From Opitutales bacterium (lineage in GTDB: Bacteria; Verrucomicrobiota; Verrucomicrobiia; Opitutales; JAFGAQ01): a DNA stretch of 6,249 bases. Shown here piece by piece: positions 1-5,722 of the stretch (position 1 is the stretch's first letter; every line of letters starts with the position of its first letter). The position numbers were made by a program, and so were the translations under genes. The stretch lies in assembly GCA_028704125.1 (NCBI GenBank), contig JAQVLM010000205.1:1-6249 (forward strand), in the 5' to 3' direction. A model generated the notes under the pieces. That model was not told where the DNA came from. It saw only the letters and a list, made by a program, of their open reading frames with translations, and searched no databases.

Positions 1-146
1 AAGAGCGCACAGAGGGGATAAGATACCCGTTTTCTTTGTGGTTTTTGTGATCTGTGTGGCTGAATGAATCCTTTTGTTTTCGTGGTTGATCTGTTTTCCA
101 TATTTGGCTGCGGCAAGAAGGACGCGGGCGGGGATGTCTGTTGCGG

Positions 147-174
147 GTAGGGATGGGCGTCCCCGCTCATCCGC
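147..174 (+). repeat. Palindromic module A, copy 1 (G.U variant)
   Basis: This copy reads GTAGGGATGGGCG, then TCCC, then CGCTCATCCGC. It forms a 9-bp stem around a TCCC loop. One position differs from the other four copies (A to G in the left arm). That change gives a G.U pair in + strand RNA rather than breaking the stem. Confidence 0.85.
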
Positions 175-207
175 GTGGGTCTGGGGGGTGCTGGCGCATG
201 GGGCAGA

Positions 208-242
208 AGAGGATGGCTGAAGCCATACCCTCCGGAAGAGGG
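208..242 (+). repeat. Module B, copy 1 (GGCTGAAGCC hairpin)
   Basis: The core is ATGGCT, GA, AGCCAT, a perfect 6-bp stem with a two-base turn, followed by CCTCCGGAAGAGGG. Related copies lie at 4413-4447 and 5783-5817, and an inverted one at about 4900-4936. Confidence 0.8.
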
Positions 243-294
243 CATGGGGAAGGGATGGCACGCATGGGGTTTTGAAAAAGAGGCGGCGCGGCCG

Positions 295-315
295 GCCGAA
301 GTCGTCGATGTCGGC
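295..315. promoter_or_regulatory. Imperfect dyad, possible operator
   Basis: GCCGA (295-299) pairs with TCGGC (311-315) and TCG (302-304) with CGA (306-308), around a single central T. This is a 21-bp dyad with only two mismatched pairs. It lies about 155 bp upstream of the promoter candidate, which is far for a simple repressor site. No regulator family can be assigned; chance occurrence in GC-rich DNA is possible. Confidence 0.2.
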
Positions 316-449
316 AGAACACCCAGCGATGGACGAAGCCTGTGCATGAACATAATGGCTTTACAGTCAAGCCGGTTTGGGGGTATGGGGTGTGTAAGTG
401 GTTATTCGCCATTAACATAGGGCTGTTTTGGTTGGGTTTCCGGTCATGC

Positions 450-479
450 TTGACGCAGTTGCTTTCTGCCTTGGATGAT
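450..479 (+). promoter_or_regulatory. Candidate sigma70-type promoter for the hydrolase pair
   Basis: TTGACG (450-455) matches the -35 consensus in five of six positions. GATGAT (474-479) is a weak -10 with four of six matches and an 18-bp spacer. Transcription from here would begin near 486, upstream of the ATG at 523 but downstream of the in-frame ATG at 475. That agrees with choosing 523 as the start. Confidence 0.3.
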
Positions 480-522
480 AGAGGGTGTAAATCTGAGTCA
501 TTTTTCACCCCGATTCCCATTT

Positions 523-2553
523 ATGAAAAAACTGTTTCTCATCTTAACCCTTGGTATCAGTGCCATTTGGTCCTCGTTTGCAGGGGCGCCAGCGACCGGT
601 TTGGAGGTTCGTTTGGAACCTTCCGATGCGCGTCCGATCCATCCATTCATCTATGGCCAGTTTGTCGAGCACATGGGCCGCTGCATCTACGGGGGCATCT
701 GGGCTGAGATGCTTGAGGACAGGAAATTCTGTTTTCCGGTGACCCCTGACTACAATCCCTACGGGAATCAGGTTCTGTCGGATCCGGATTTTCCGGGAGT
801 GATCGATGCCACGGAGTTCCCGGTGGTATCGGCGTCCCCCTGGGAGATTGTCGGGGAGGTGAGCGGTCTGGAGATGGTCACGCAGGACCGCTTTGTGGGG
901 CAGCATACTCCAAAGATTTTGGCGGGTACAGGCATTCGCCAAAACGATTTGGGGGTTCGCGAGGGCATGAATTACCCCGGTTACCTTTGGGCAAAGGCGG
1001 TGACTGGCCCTGCCGAGGTGGAGGTCCGTCTTGTGATGGGTGATGAACCAGATGCACCTGCTGTCTCGAAGCGGATCCGGGTGGAGGGTCCGGACTATAC
1101 GAAAGCCTCCTTCGAGTTTGTTTCCGGAAAAACCATTCAGATGGGGGCGTCGCTGGAAATCAAGGTGATCGAGGGGGAGATGTTGTTGGGAACAGTTTCG
1201 CTCATGCCTGGAGACAACATCAACGGGATGCGCCGGGATACGATCGAATTGCTGCGGCAGTTGGATGCTCCGGTGTACCGCTGGCCGGGCGGCAACTTTG
1301 TCAGTGGCTACAATTGGCGCGACGGCATCGGGGATCGGGATCGCCGTCCTCCACGTCGCAATCCCGCATGGACCGGGGTGGAGCACAATGATTTTGGAAC
1401 CGATGAGTTCATTGCTTTCTGCCGCTTGATCGGAGCGGAACCGATGATTGCGGCCAATACGGGTTTTGGGGATGCCTATTCCGCCGGGCAATGGGTCGAA
1501 TACACCAATGGGGATGCTGCTTCCACGATTGGCGGGGGATGGCGTGCGGCGAATGGTTCGCAGGAACCATACGGCGTGAAGTATTGGTGTGTGGGCAATG
1601 AAATGTGGGGTAACTGGCAGTTGGGCCACATGCAGCTTCATCACTATGTGTTGAAGCACAATGAAGTGGCGGATGCCATGCGCAGCGTGGATTCCGGGCT
1701 GGTTCTGATCGCCTCCGGCGACCTGGAAAGGGTGAACCATGAAACCGATCCGGTTCAGTCCAAGAGCGGAATGCCATGGACCGAGGGTATGCTGAGGAAC
1801 TGTTCGGAACACATGGATTTCATTTCGGAACATTTTTATGTGGGACGCACGCCTTGGTCGGAAACCGGAAGGGTCTCGGTTCCTGAGCACCTTGAGAGTA
1901 TGCGCAATGCCATTCGGGGCAAAGTCGATGGGCACCGTGCGCTTCAGCCGCGCCTGGATCATCTGGGCGGGCGGACTATTCCGATTGCGATGACCGAGTG
2001 GAATTACTGGCACAGGGATTATCGCTATGGCGAATTGGGCTGCATTTATGATCTCGCGGATGGGCTCGGGGTAGCGGCTGGCTTGCATGAGTTCTTCCGG
2101 CACACCGACCTGATTGAAATGGCCCTTTACGCCCAGACTGTGAACGTCATCGGGGCGATCAAGACCACCCGGATTGCCGCAGAGATGGAGACCACCGGCT
2201 TGGCTCTGACCATGTATCGCCGCCATTTCGGTACCCGTCCGGTTGCGGTGAAGGGTGACTTTGGCTCAGTGGATGTTTCGGCGGCCCTCACGGCGGAGAA
2301 CGATGCCCTCACCATCGCGGTGATCAACCCGGGCGATTCGGAAGTCCGGATCCATCCTGATCTGGGCGCGTTCCGTGTTGCGGGGGATGCCAGCCGCTGG
2401 CATTTCGGCGGAGTAGATGAACTCGCGCATAACCTCCCCGGAAAGGAACGGGCTGTGGACATCGTCCATACCGATGGGCTTTCGCTATCCGACGGACTCA
2501 ATGTGCCCGGGCTCAGTGCGGCGATCTTTGTGCTTCCGCTGTCGCAGGAATAG
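523..2553 (+). CDS. Secreted GH51 alpha-L-arabinofuranosidase
   Basis: This enzyme hydrolyses terminal non-reducing alpha-L-arabinofuranosyl residues in arabinoxylan, arabinan and their oligosaccharides. The frame is open from an ATG at 475. I choose the ATG at 523 (676 aa) because MKKLFLILTLGISAIWSSFA is a clear signal peptide, cleaved near residue 20; neither start has an obvious Shine-Dalgarno site. An N-terminal beta region (HPFIYGQFVEHMG from residue 40) precedes a jelly-roll, CBM4-like segment (about 100-230). The TIM barrel runs from about 235 to 560 and a C-terminal beta sandwich follows. Family landmarks are YRWPGGNF (252-259), HNDFGTDEF (from 288), GNE with predicted acid/base Glu360, SEHFY (435-439) and MTEWN with predicted nucleophile Glu492. 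Compact bacterial GH51 enzymes have about 500 residues; the extra length is the N-terminal jelly-roll plus signal, as in longer secreted members. It is followed 50 bp later by a GH43 gene. Family assignment is firm; exact substrate is inferred. Confidence 0.93.
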   Translation: MKKLFLILTLGISAIWSSFAGAPATGLEVRLEPSDARPIHPFIYGQFVEHMGRCIYGGIWAEMLEDRKFCFPVTPDYNPYGNQVLSDPDFPGVIDATEFPVVSASPWEIVGEVSGLEMVTQDRFVGQHTPKILAGTGIRQNDLGVREGMNYPGYLWAKAVTGPAEVEVRLVMGDEPDAPAVSKRIRVEGPDYTKASFEFVSGKTIQMGASLEIKVIEGEMLLGTVSLMPGDNINGMRRDTIELLRQLDAPVYRWPGGNFVSGYNWRDGIGDRDRRPPRRNPAWTGVEHNDFGTDEFIAFCRLIGAEPMIAANTGFGDAYSAGQWVEYTNGDAASTIGGGWRAANGSQEPYGVKYWCVGNEMWGNWQLGHMQLHHYVLKHNEVADAMRSVDSGLVLIASGDLERVNHETDPVQSKSGMPWTEGMLRNCSEHMDFISEHFYVGRTPWSETGRVSVPEHLESMRNAIRGKVDGHRALQPRLDHLGGRTIPIAMTEWNYWHRDYRYGELGCIYDLADGLGVAAGLHEFFRHTDLIEMALYAQTVNVIGAIKTTRIAAEMETTGLALTMYRRHFGTRPVAVKGDFGSVDVSAALTAENDALTIAVINPGDSEVRIHPDLGAFRVAGDASRWHFGGVDELAHNLPGKERAVDIVHTDGLSLSDGLNVPGLSAAIFVLPLSQE

Positions 2554-2588
2554 GACTTGCGGAGGCCTTTGTCACATATGCGTGGATT

Positions 2589-2592
2589 GGAG
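2589..2592 (+). promoter_or_regulatory. Probable ribosome binding site of the GH43 gene
   Basis: GGAG lies 11 bases before the ATG at 2604, slightly farther than usual. No competing in-frame ATG with a signal peptide lies nearby. Confidence 0.45.
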
Positions 2593-2603
2593 AAAATAAC
2601 AGT

Positions 2604-3995
2604 ATGAAAAATCCGGTGGCGGTTGGTTTGGTGGTGCTGTGGGCGTGCTTGGGGGGTTACCACTCTATGCATGCGCAAAACCCGATTGTGCAGACACTCT
2701 ACACGGCTGATCCGGCCCCTTTGGTCCACGATGGCACGCTCTACGTCTACTCGTCCCACGATGAGCACACCGATTCCAACTTTTTCACGATGCACGATTG
2801 GCATCTCTTCTCCACGAAGGATCTGGTGAATTGGACGGCTCACGGGGTGGTGGCTTCCCTCGGTGACCTCAAATGGATGGATCGGGACAACGGAGCGTGG
2901 GCGCCTCATTGCATCGAAAGGAACGGGAAATTCTACCTTTATGTTCCCATTCACGGGGAGGGCATTGGTGTCCTTGTTGCGGACTCGCCTTTCGGCCCGT
3001 TTAAAGATCCACTGGGCCGGCGTTTCATCCAGAGTGCAAACATCTGGGATGATATCGATCCCACTGTTCTGATCGATGATGACGGGCAGGCTTACCTGTA
3101 CTGGGGCAACCCGAAATTGATGTATGTGAGGCTCAACGATGACATGATTTCCTATGATACGAGCGTCGGGGATCAGGGCATTGTCTATGTCGGGATGACC
3201 TCCGAAGCATTCGGGGAGCGTGCCGAAAAGAGCGAGAAATACACCACCAACTACGAGGAGGGACCTTGGTTGTGGAAAGGGAATGGCCAGTATTATCTGT
3301 TTTTTGCTGCCGGGGGAATTCCGGAAGTGATCGCCTATTCCACCGGCCCGACCGCAACCGGACCCTGGAGCTATGGCGGGGTTGTGATGGGCAGGCATCC
3401 CGGGCTTTCGTTCACCAACCATTCCGGAGTTGTCGACTTCGAAGGCCGCACATTGTTCTTCTATCACAACGAAACGCTGCCCGGTGGCGGTGGCTTCAAC
3501 CGATCGGTTTGTGTCGAGGAGTTGAGCTTCAATCCCGACGGTTCGGTTGTGCCGCTTATTCCAACGGCGGATGGTATACGGGAAGCAATTGGATCTATGA
3601 GTCCATACTCCCGTGTGGAGGCTGAGACCATGGCATGGTCGGAAGGGGTCAAGTTGGCTCCGGATGGGAGGCCTGGGGTCTATGTCACCGATCTCGACGA
3701 TGGAGACTACATCCAGCTGCGGAATGTCGCGTTCGCGCAAGGAGCCCGGCGATTTGAGGTCCAGGCATCCGCCACGGAGCGGACCGGTGGTTCCATTGAA
3801 ATCCGGATTGATGGCAGGGACGGCGAGCTCCTCGGCGTGTGCGAAATCAAGAGCACAGGAACCGCAGGGGAATGGGGTTTACATTCTTGCCCGGTGCGTG
3901 GCGTGGAGGGGATTCACGATCTCTATCTTGTTTTCAAAGGTGAAAACAGCGCATTGTTTGCCATCGATTGGTGGCGCTTTGATTCCGAAGGCTGA
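2604..3995 (+). CDS. Secreted GH43 arabinofuranosidase/xylosidase-type enzyme with C-terminal CBM6
   Basis: This 463-aa protein has a short signal peptide (about residues 1-24, ending SMHA before QNP). A GH43 five-bladed beta-propeller (about 26-332) and a CBM6 beta-sandwich (about 335-460) follow. Predicted catalytic residues are the general base Asp36 in TADPAP, the pKa-modulating Asp152 in DIDPTVLIDDDG and the general acid Glu219 in YEEGPW. His273 in FTNHSG fits the conserved propeller histidine. CBM6 begins at YSRVEAETM (from 335) and ends with the typical FAIDWWRF (452-459). The N-terminal wording (NPIVQTLYTADPAP, HDWHLFSTKDLVNW) resembles arabinoxylan arabinofuranohydrolases of the XynD type, so removal of arabinose from xylan is the likeliest activity. 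Beta-xylosidase or arabinanase cannot be excluded, and I do not assign a GH43 subfamily. It lies 50 bp after the GH51 gene, probably in the same transcript. No truncation or missing key residue is seen. Confidence 0.92.
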   Translation: MKNPVAVGLVVLWACLGGYHSMHAQNPIVQTLYTADPAPLVHDGTLYVYSSHDEHTDSNFFTMHDWHLFSTKDLVNWTAHGVVASLGDLKWMDRDNGAWAPHCIERNGKFYLYVPIHGEGIGVLVADSPFGPFKDPLGRRFIQSANIWDDIDPTVLIDDDGQAYLYWGNPKLMYVRLNDDMISYDTSVGDQGIVYVGMTSEAFGERAEKSEKYTTNYEEGPWLWKGNGQYYLFFAAGGIPEVIAYSTGPTATGPWSYGGVVMGRHPGLSFTNHSGVVDFEGRTLFFYHNETLPGGGGFNRSVCVEELSFNPDGSVVPLIPTADGIREAIGSMSPYSRVEAETMAWSEGVKLAPDGRPGVYVTDLDDGDYIQLRNVAFAQGARRFEVQASATERTGGSIEIRIDGRDGELLGVCEIKSTGTAGEWGLHSCPVRGVEGIHDLYLVFKGENSALFAIDWWRFDSEG

Positions 3996-4007
3996 TCCGG
4001 ACCCTGA

Positions 4008-4033
4008 ATCGTCTGCATGTCACATGCAGCGAT
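4008..4033 (+). terminator. Strong hairpin after the GH43 gene (no U tract)
   Basis: CTGCATG (4013-4019) pairs perfectly with CATGCAG (4023-4029) around a TCA loop. ATCG (4008-4011) and CGAT (4030-4033) extend the stem to 11 bp with one bulged T (4012). It starts 13 bases after the GH43 stop codon, where a terminator or 3'-end-protecting hairpin is expected. No T run follows on either strand, so it is not a canonical intrinsic terminator. It could stabilise the mRNA 3' end or be a protein-binding dyad. Confidence 0.45.
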
Positions 4034-4086
4034 AACCCCCTGGATGGAGTTGGGGAGCCAATGCTTTGTGGTGAACGGAGTTCATG

Positions 4087-4112
4087 TTTTTCGACAGGAT
4101 TGGCAGGATTGA
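4087..4112 (+). repeat. CAGGATT-type short tandem module
   Basis: GACAGGATT is followed at once by GGCAGGATT (4093-4110) after a T run. This 9-nt unit opens the array and resembles CAGGATT tandem repeats that I recall from intergenic regions of PVC and other environmental genomes. That recollection was not checked. Confidence 0.45.
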
Positions 4113-4164
4113 ATAAGAAGAGGATTTCTCACGCAAAGACCCCAAGACCCAAAGAGCACAGAGG
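4111..4164 (+). repeat. Module C, copy 1 (degenerate ACGCAAAG repeat)
   Basis: GAATAAGAAGAGG leads into CTCACGCAAAG and then variant 8-nt units (ACCCCAAG, ACCCAAAG), ending at a CACAGAGGG unit. It is purine-rich on the + strand and the most diverged of four copies. Confidence 0.65.
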
Positions 4165-4271
4165 GATGGGGAAGTGAGAAGGATGAATTATGAAGGGTGA
4201 AGTGGGATTGACCACGAAATACACGAAAGGCACGAAAGAAGAGCGGCTCATTGAGGACAATTCGCCCTACC
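4150..4271 (+). repeat. 122-bp perfect direct repeat, copy 1
   Basis: By direct comparison this block is identical to 4682-4803, 532 bp downstream. It contains a CACAGAGGG unit, a spacer rich in GAA/GAT, three CACGAAA units of 9 nt (about 4212-4238) and an imperfect hairpin at 4245-4266 (GGC, ATTG, loop AGGA, CAAT, GCC). No open reading frame of substance is confined to it. Confidence 0.95.
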
Positions 4272-4353
4272 TGCTGCGGGGATTCCAGGCATGGGCGGGC
4301 GAATGCTTGGGACGTTGGGTAGGAGATCCGGTGCGTGAAATTGGCTGTTGCGG

Positions 4354-4381
4354 GTAGGGATGAGCGTCCCCGCTCATCCGC
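4354..4381 (+). repeat. Palindromic module A, copy 2
   Basis: GGATGAGCG and CGCTCATCC form a perfect 9-bp stem with a TCCC loop, preceded by GTTGCGGGTA. The sequence is the same as copies 4 and 5. Confidence 0.9.
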
Positions 4382-4412
4382 AAGCGGTTGGGCCTGGGTG
4401 GAGTTGGGGAAT

Positions 4413-4447
4413 AGAGGATGGCTGAAGCCACCCACTCCTGAAGAGGG
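4413..4447 (+). repeat. Module B, copy 2
   Basis: AGAGGATGGCTGAAGCC is followed by ACCCACTCCTGAAGAGGG. Positions 4406-4438 are identical to 5776-5808 (33 bp). The core stem is TGGCT/AGCCA with a GA turn. Confidence 0.85.
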
Positions 4448-4462
4448 TTCATTGGATGTGAA

Positions 4463-4543
4463 TCATAGTAGGGGGAGTATCCTTGCTCGCCAATTCAAAG
4501 ACGGGGAGGTGGCCGCGAGCGGGGATGCTCCCGGTATTATTGG
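4463..4543 (+). repeat. 81-bp inverted-repeat module E, copy 1
   Basis: This block is identical to 4994-5074. It is a large imperfect palindrome: 4465-4490 pairs with 4515-4540 around a 24-nt loop (4491-4514). Of 26 positions, 24 pair, four of them as G.U in + strand RNA, and the only break is a GG/GG internal loop (4471-4472 opposite 4533-4534). The inner 18 positions (4473-4490 with 4515-4532) form an uninterrupted helix. Confidence 0.9.
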
Positions 4544-4546
4544 GAT

Positions 4547-4595
4547 GAAGAAGAGGTTCTCACGCAAAGCCGCAAAGACGCCAAGGGAAGAGGGA
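4547..4595 (+). repeat. Module C, copy 2
   Basis: GAAGAAGAGG, then TTCTCACGCAAAG, then CCGCAAAGACGCCAAGGG. It follows module E directly, as copy 3 does, so the E-to-C order is conserved. Confidence 0.8.
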
Positions 4596-4681
4596 TAGGG
4601 AGGTCTTTCCGTAGCGGGATGCGTGAGCGTTCCGTCTTGGGGCTTGGATTGAAGAAGAAGAGGGTTTAACCACAGAGCGCA
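4596..4681 (+). repeat. Diverged repeat spacer at the duplication junction
   Basis: GTAGCGGGATGCGTGAGCG (4611-4629) looks like a decayed cousin of modules A and E. AAGAAGAAGAGGG and a CCACAGAGCGCAC unit (about 4670-4682) follow and lead into the second 122-bp copy. Confidence 0.4.
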
Positions 4682-4803
4682 CAAAGAGCACAGAGGGATG
4701 GGGAAGTGAGAAGGATGAATTATGAAGGGTGAAGTGGGATTGACCACGAAATACACGAAAGGCACGAAAGAAGAGCGGCTCATTGAGGACAATTCGCCCT
4801 ACC
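4682..4803 (+). repeat. 122-bp perfect direct repeat, copy 2
   Basis: This block is identical to 4150-4271, including the three CACGAAA units (about 4744-4770) and the imperfect hairpin (4777-4798). Identity over 122 non-coding bases implies recent duplication or gene conversion. Confidence 0.95.
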
Positions 4804-4828
4804 GGGTTCGGAAAAATGGCTGTTGTGG

Positions 4829-4856
4829 GTAGGGATGAGCGTCCCCGCTCATCCGT
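4829..4856 (+). repeat. Palindromic module A, copy 3
   Basis: The GGATGAGCG and CGCTCATCC arms and TCCC loop are unchanged. The sequence diverges just after the stem (GTGGACG in place of the usual GC). Confidence 0.88.
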
Positions 4857-4899
4857 GGACGTTTGGGCTTGGGTGGGATTGAAAGCACGAAAAAGGGGT

Positions 4900-4936
4900 G
4901 AGGCCCCGGAGTCGGCGGCTTCAGCCGTCGTCTTCT
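4900..4936 (-). repeat. Module B, copy 3, inverted
   Basis: Read on the - strand this is AAGAAGACGACGGCTGAAGCC, matching the AGAGGATGGCTGAAGCC side of the other copies, and it continues GCCGACTCCGG. The fifth stem pair is C-G here instead of T-A, a compensated change. It is the only B copy on this strand and sits where the second tandem unit differs from the first. Confidence 0.65.
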
Positions 4937-4993
4937 TATCCGCGGACGGATGGGCTTGTTGGAGGGCTGAAATACGCCATCAAGTGGGATGGT

Positions 4994-5074
4994 TCATAGT
5001 AGGGGGAGTATCCTTGCTCGCCAATTCAAAGACGGGGAGGTGGCCGCGAGCGGGGATGCTCCCGGTATTATTGG
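4994..5074 (+). repeat. 81-bp inverted-repeat module E, copy 2
   Basis: Identical to 4463-4543. Arms 4996-5021 and 5046-5071 form the same long helix. The offset is 531 bp against 532 bp for the 122-bp block, although the sequence between the two blocks differs greatly in the two units. Confidence 0.92.
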
Positions 5075-5077
5075 AAA

Positions 5078-5128
5078 GAAGAAGAGGATCTCACGCAAAG
5101 ACGCCAAGACGCCAAGGGAAGAGGGAGA
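5078..5128 (+). repeat. Module C, copy 3
   Basis: GAAGAAGAGGATCTCACG, then CAAAGACGCCAAGACGCC, then AAGGGAAGAGGG. A 56-bp stretch (5073-5128) is identical to 5282-5337. Confidence 0.9.
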
Positions 5129-5131
5129 AGG

Positions 5132-5207
5132 GGGCTTAACCACGAAGCGCACGAAGAGGGAGAGAAGGGGGGAATTATAACCACGAAAGACACGGAAGGC
5201 ACGAAAG
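5132..5207 (+). repeat. CACGAAA-type short-period tandem module
   Basis: Units of about 9 nt repeat: CCACGAAGCG, CACGAAGAGG (5139-5159), then CCACGAAAGA, CACGGAAGG, CACGAAAGG (5180-5207). Each set is introduced by TTAACC or TATAACC. The + strand is almost purely A, G and C here. Confidence 0.75.
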
Positions 5208-5235
5208 GTAGGGATGAGCGTCCCCGCTCATCCGC
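5208..5235 (+). repeat. Palindromic module A, copy 4
   Basis: The 9-bp stem and TCCC loop are intact. Unlike the other copies it joins the CACGAAAG module directly, with no GTTGTGG lead. Its tail continues GCATGCGGTTGGGCCTGG, as at copy 2. Confidence 0.9.
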
Positions 5236-5254
5236 ATGCGGTTGGGCCTGGGTG

Positions 5255-5283
5255 GAGAGCAGGGATGCTCCCGCTACTATGGG
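5255..5283 (+). repeat. Single right arm of module E
   Basis: GAGCAGGGATGCTCCCG, then CTACTATGGG, corresponds to the right arm of module E without its left partner. It is again followed by module C. Confidence 0.75.
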
Positions 5284-5286
5284 AAA

Positions 5287-5337
5287 GAAGAAGAGGATCT
5301 CACGCAAAGACGCCAAGACGCCAAGGGAAGAGGGAGA
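5287..5337 (+). repeat. Module C, copy 4
   Basis: This copy is identical over 56 bp (5282-5337) to 5073-5128, then runs into GCTTAACC. Confidence 0.9.
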
Positions 5338-5356
5338 GCTTAACCTCGAAAGAGTA

Positions 5357-5523
5357 TTCTTAACATCGCCCTGACGGGCTTATGCCCTTCGCCTGTGGCT
5401 CTGGGCACATACGCCTCAGCTTCGCTTCGGCAACATACTGGATGAGGAAAATCTGTTGTTTTGCGCCAGCAAAACGTATGTGGCCCGAAGGGCTTCCAGC
5501 GAGCAAGGCGAGCGATGTCAGAA
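5357..5523. repeat. Inverted-repeat element with three-way-junction fold (MITE-like or structured RNA)
   Basis: Three nested perfect pairings close the element: ACATCGC (5363-5369) with GCGATGT (5512-5518), GCCCTTCG (5384-5391) with CGAAGGGC (5486-5493), and CACATACG (5406-5413) with CGTATGTG (5475-5482). Inside them are two hairpins: CCTCA (5414-5418) with TGAGG (5443-5447), and TTTTGC (5459-5464) with GCAAAA (5469-5474) on a GCCA loop. These abut the inner stem exactly. The outer ends (TTCT...ACATCGC and its inverse) extend the symmetry with one small mismatch. No target-site duplication is evident. Short open frames crossing it (such as 5382-5570) have no recognisable domain. Confidence 0.75.
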
Positions 5524-5722
5524 GGAGTTTTTACCACGAAGCACCATGGGGACACCTTGTGGTGATATGATCTCCGTTTTTTGTGTTTCTTGTGATCTGT
5601 GTGGCTGAATGACGCCTTCCTTTTCGTTCCGTTCGTGGTTTGGCTTCATTGCTATTGGGCTGCTACGGGAACAAAAGGGCGCGGGCAGTGATGCTCCCGC
5701 TACCATGGGATGTCTGTTGTGG

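Larger units (their letters stand above)
17..242 (+). repeat. Left composite intergenic repeat (homologous to 5564-5817)
   Basis: This non-coding block contains, in order, an inverted-orientation CACGAAA/CACAGA-type module (about 29-92), a shortened GC-rich module (124-137), the GGATGAGCG palindrome module (147-174) and the GGCTGAAGCC module (208-242). The same modules occur in the same order and orientation at 5564-5817. The two copies share a perfect 23-bp stretch (45-67 and 5590-5612). The left copy lacks 19 bp present on the right, bounded by GATG in both places, which fits a short direct-repeat deletion. Bases 1-16 look like the end of a forward CACAGAG-type module, so the array continues to the left of the window. 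Confidence 0.85.
243..522. other. Gene-free leader upstream of the GH51 gene
   Basis: No convincing gene is visible between the left repeat and the GH51 start. Open frames here run through repeat sequence or overlap the hydrolase out of frame and have no recognisable motifs. The stretch includes the 10-bp palindrome CGGCCGGCCG (289-298), the dyad at 295-315 and a weak promoter candidate at 450-479. Confidence 0.6.

Noticed and set aside
167..520. Small open frames on both strands in the leader (- 167-520, + 175-420, + 342-707)
   Set aside because: They run through repeat modules or into GH51 out of frame, with no recognisable domain.
475..522. Upstream in-frame ATG (475) as GH51 start
   Set aside because: It would place 16 polar residues before a textbook signal peptide starting at 523, and it overlaps the promoter candidate.
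544..2226. 560-aa open frame on the - strand opposite GH51
   Set aside because: It is the antisense shadow of a firmly identified GH51 gene. Its translation is rich in H, R and P with no domain motif.
2554..2603. Terminator or promoter between GH51 and GH43
   Set aside because: The 50-bp gap has no stable hairpin, T run or credible -35/-10 pair, which favours co-transcription.
2127..3740. 537-aa open frame on the - strand across the two hydrolase genes
   Set aside because: It spans the GH51 3' end, the intergenic gap and most of GH43 in antisense. It shows no family motif, and the GH43 catalytic residues are clear on the + strand.
4111..5340. CRISPR array
   Set aside because: Repeats are of several kinds, irregularly spaced and partly 8-9 nt tandem. 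There is no uniform repeat with unique spacers of equal length.
5357..5523. tRNA or classical riboswitch
   Set aside because: No cloverleaf with a T-arm GTTC consensus is present, and there is no downstream gene on the same strand to regulate. Only the generic three-way-junction fold is supported.
4082..5706. Several 60-120-aa open frames inside the repeat region
   Set aside because: Their translations simply follow repeat units (for example LRALCAFA- or RKAAKTPR-like strings), lack ribosome binding sites and recur with the repeats, so they are repeat-derived.
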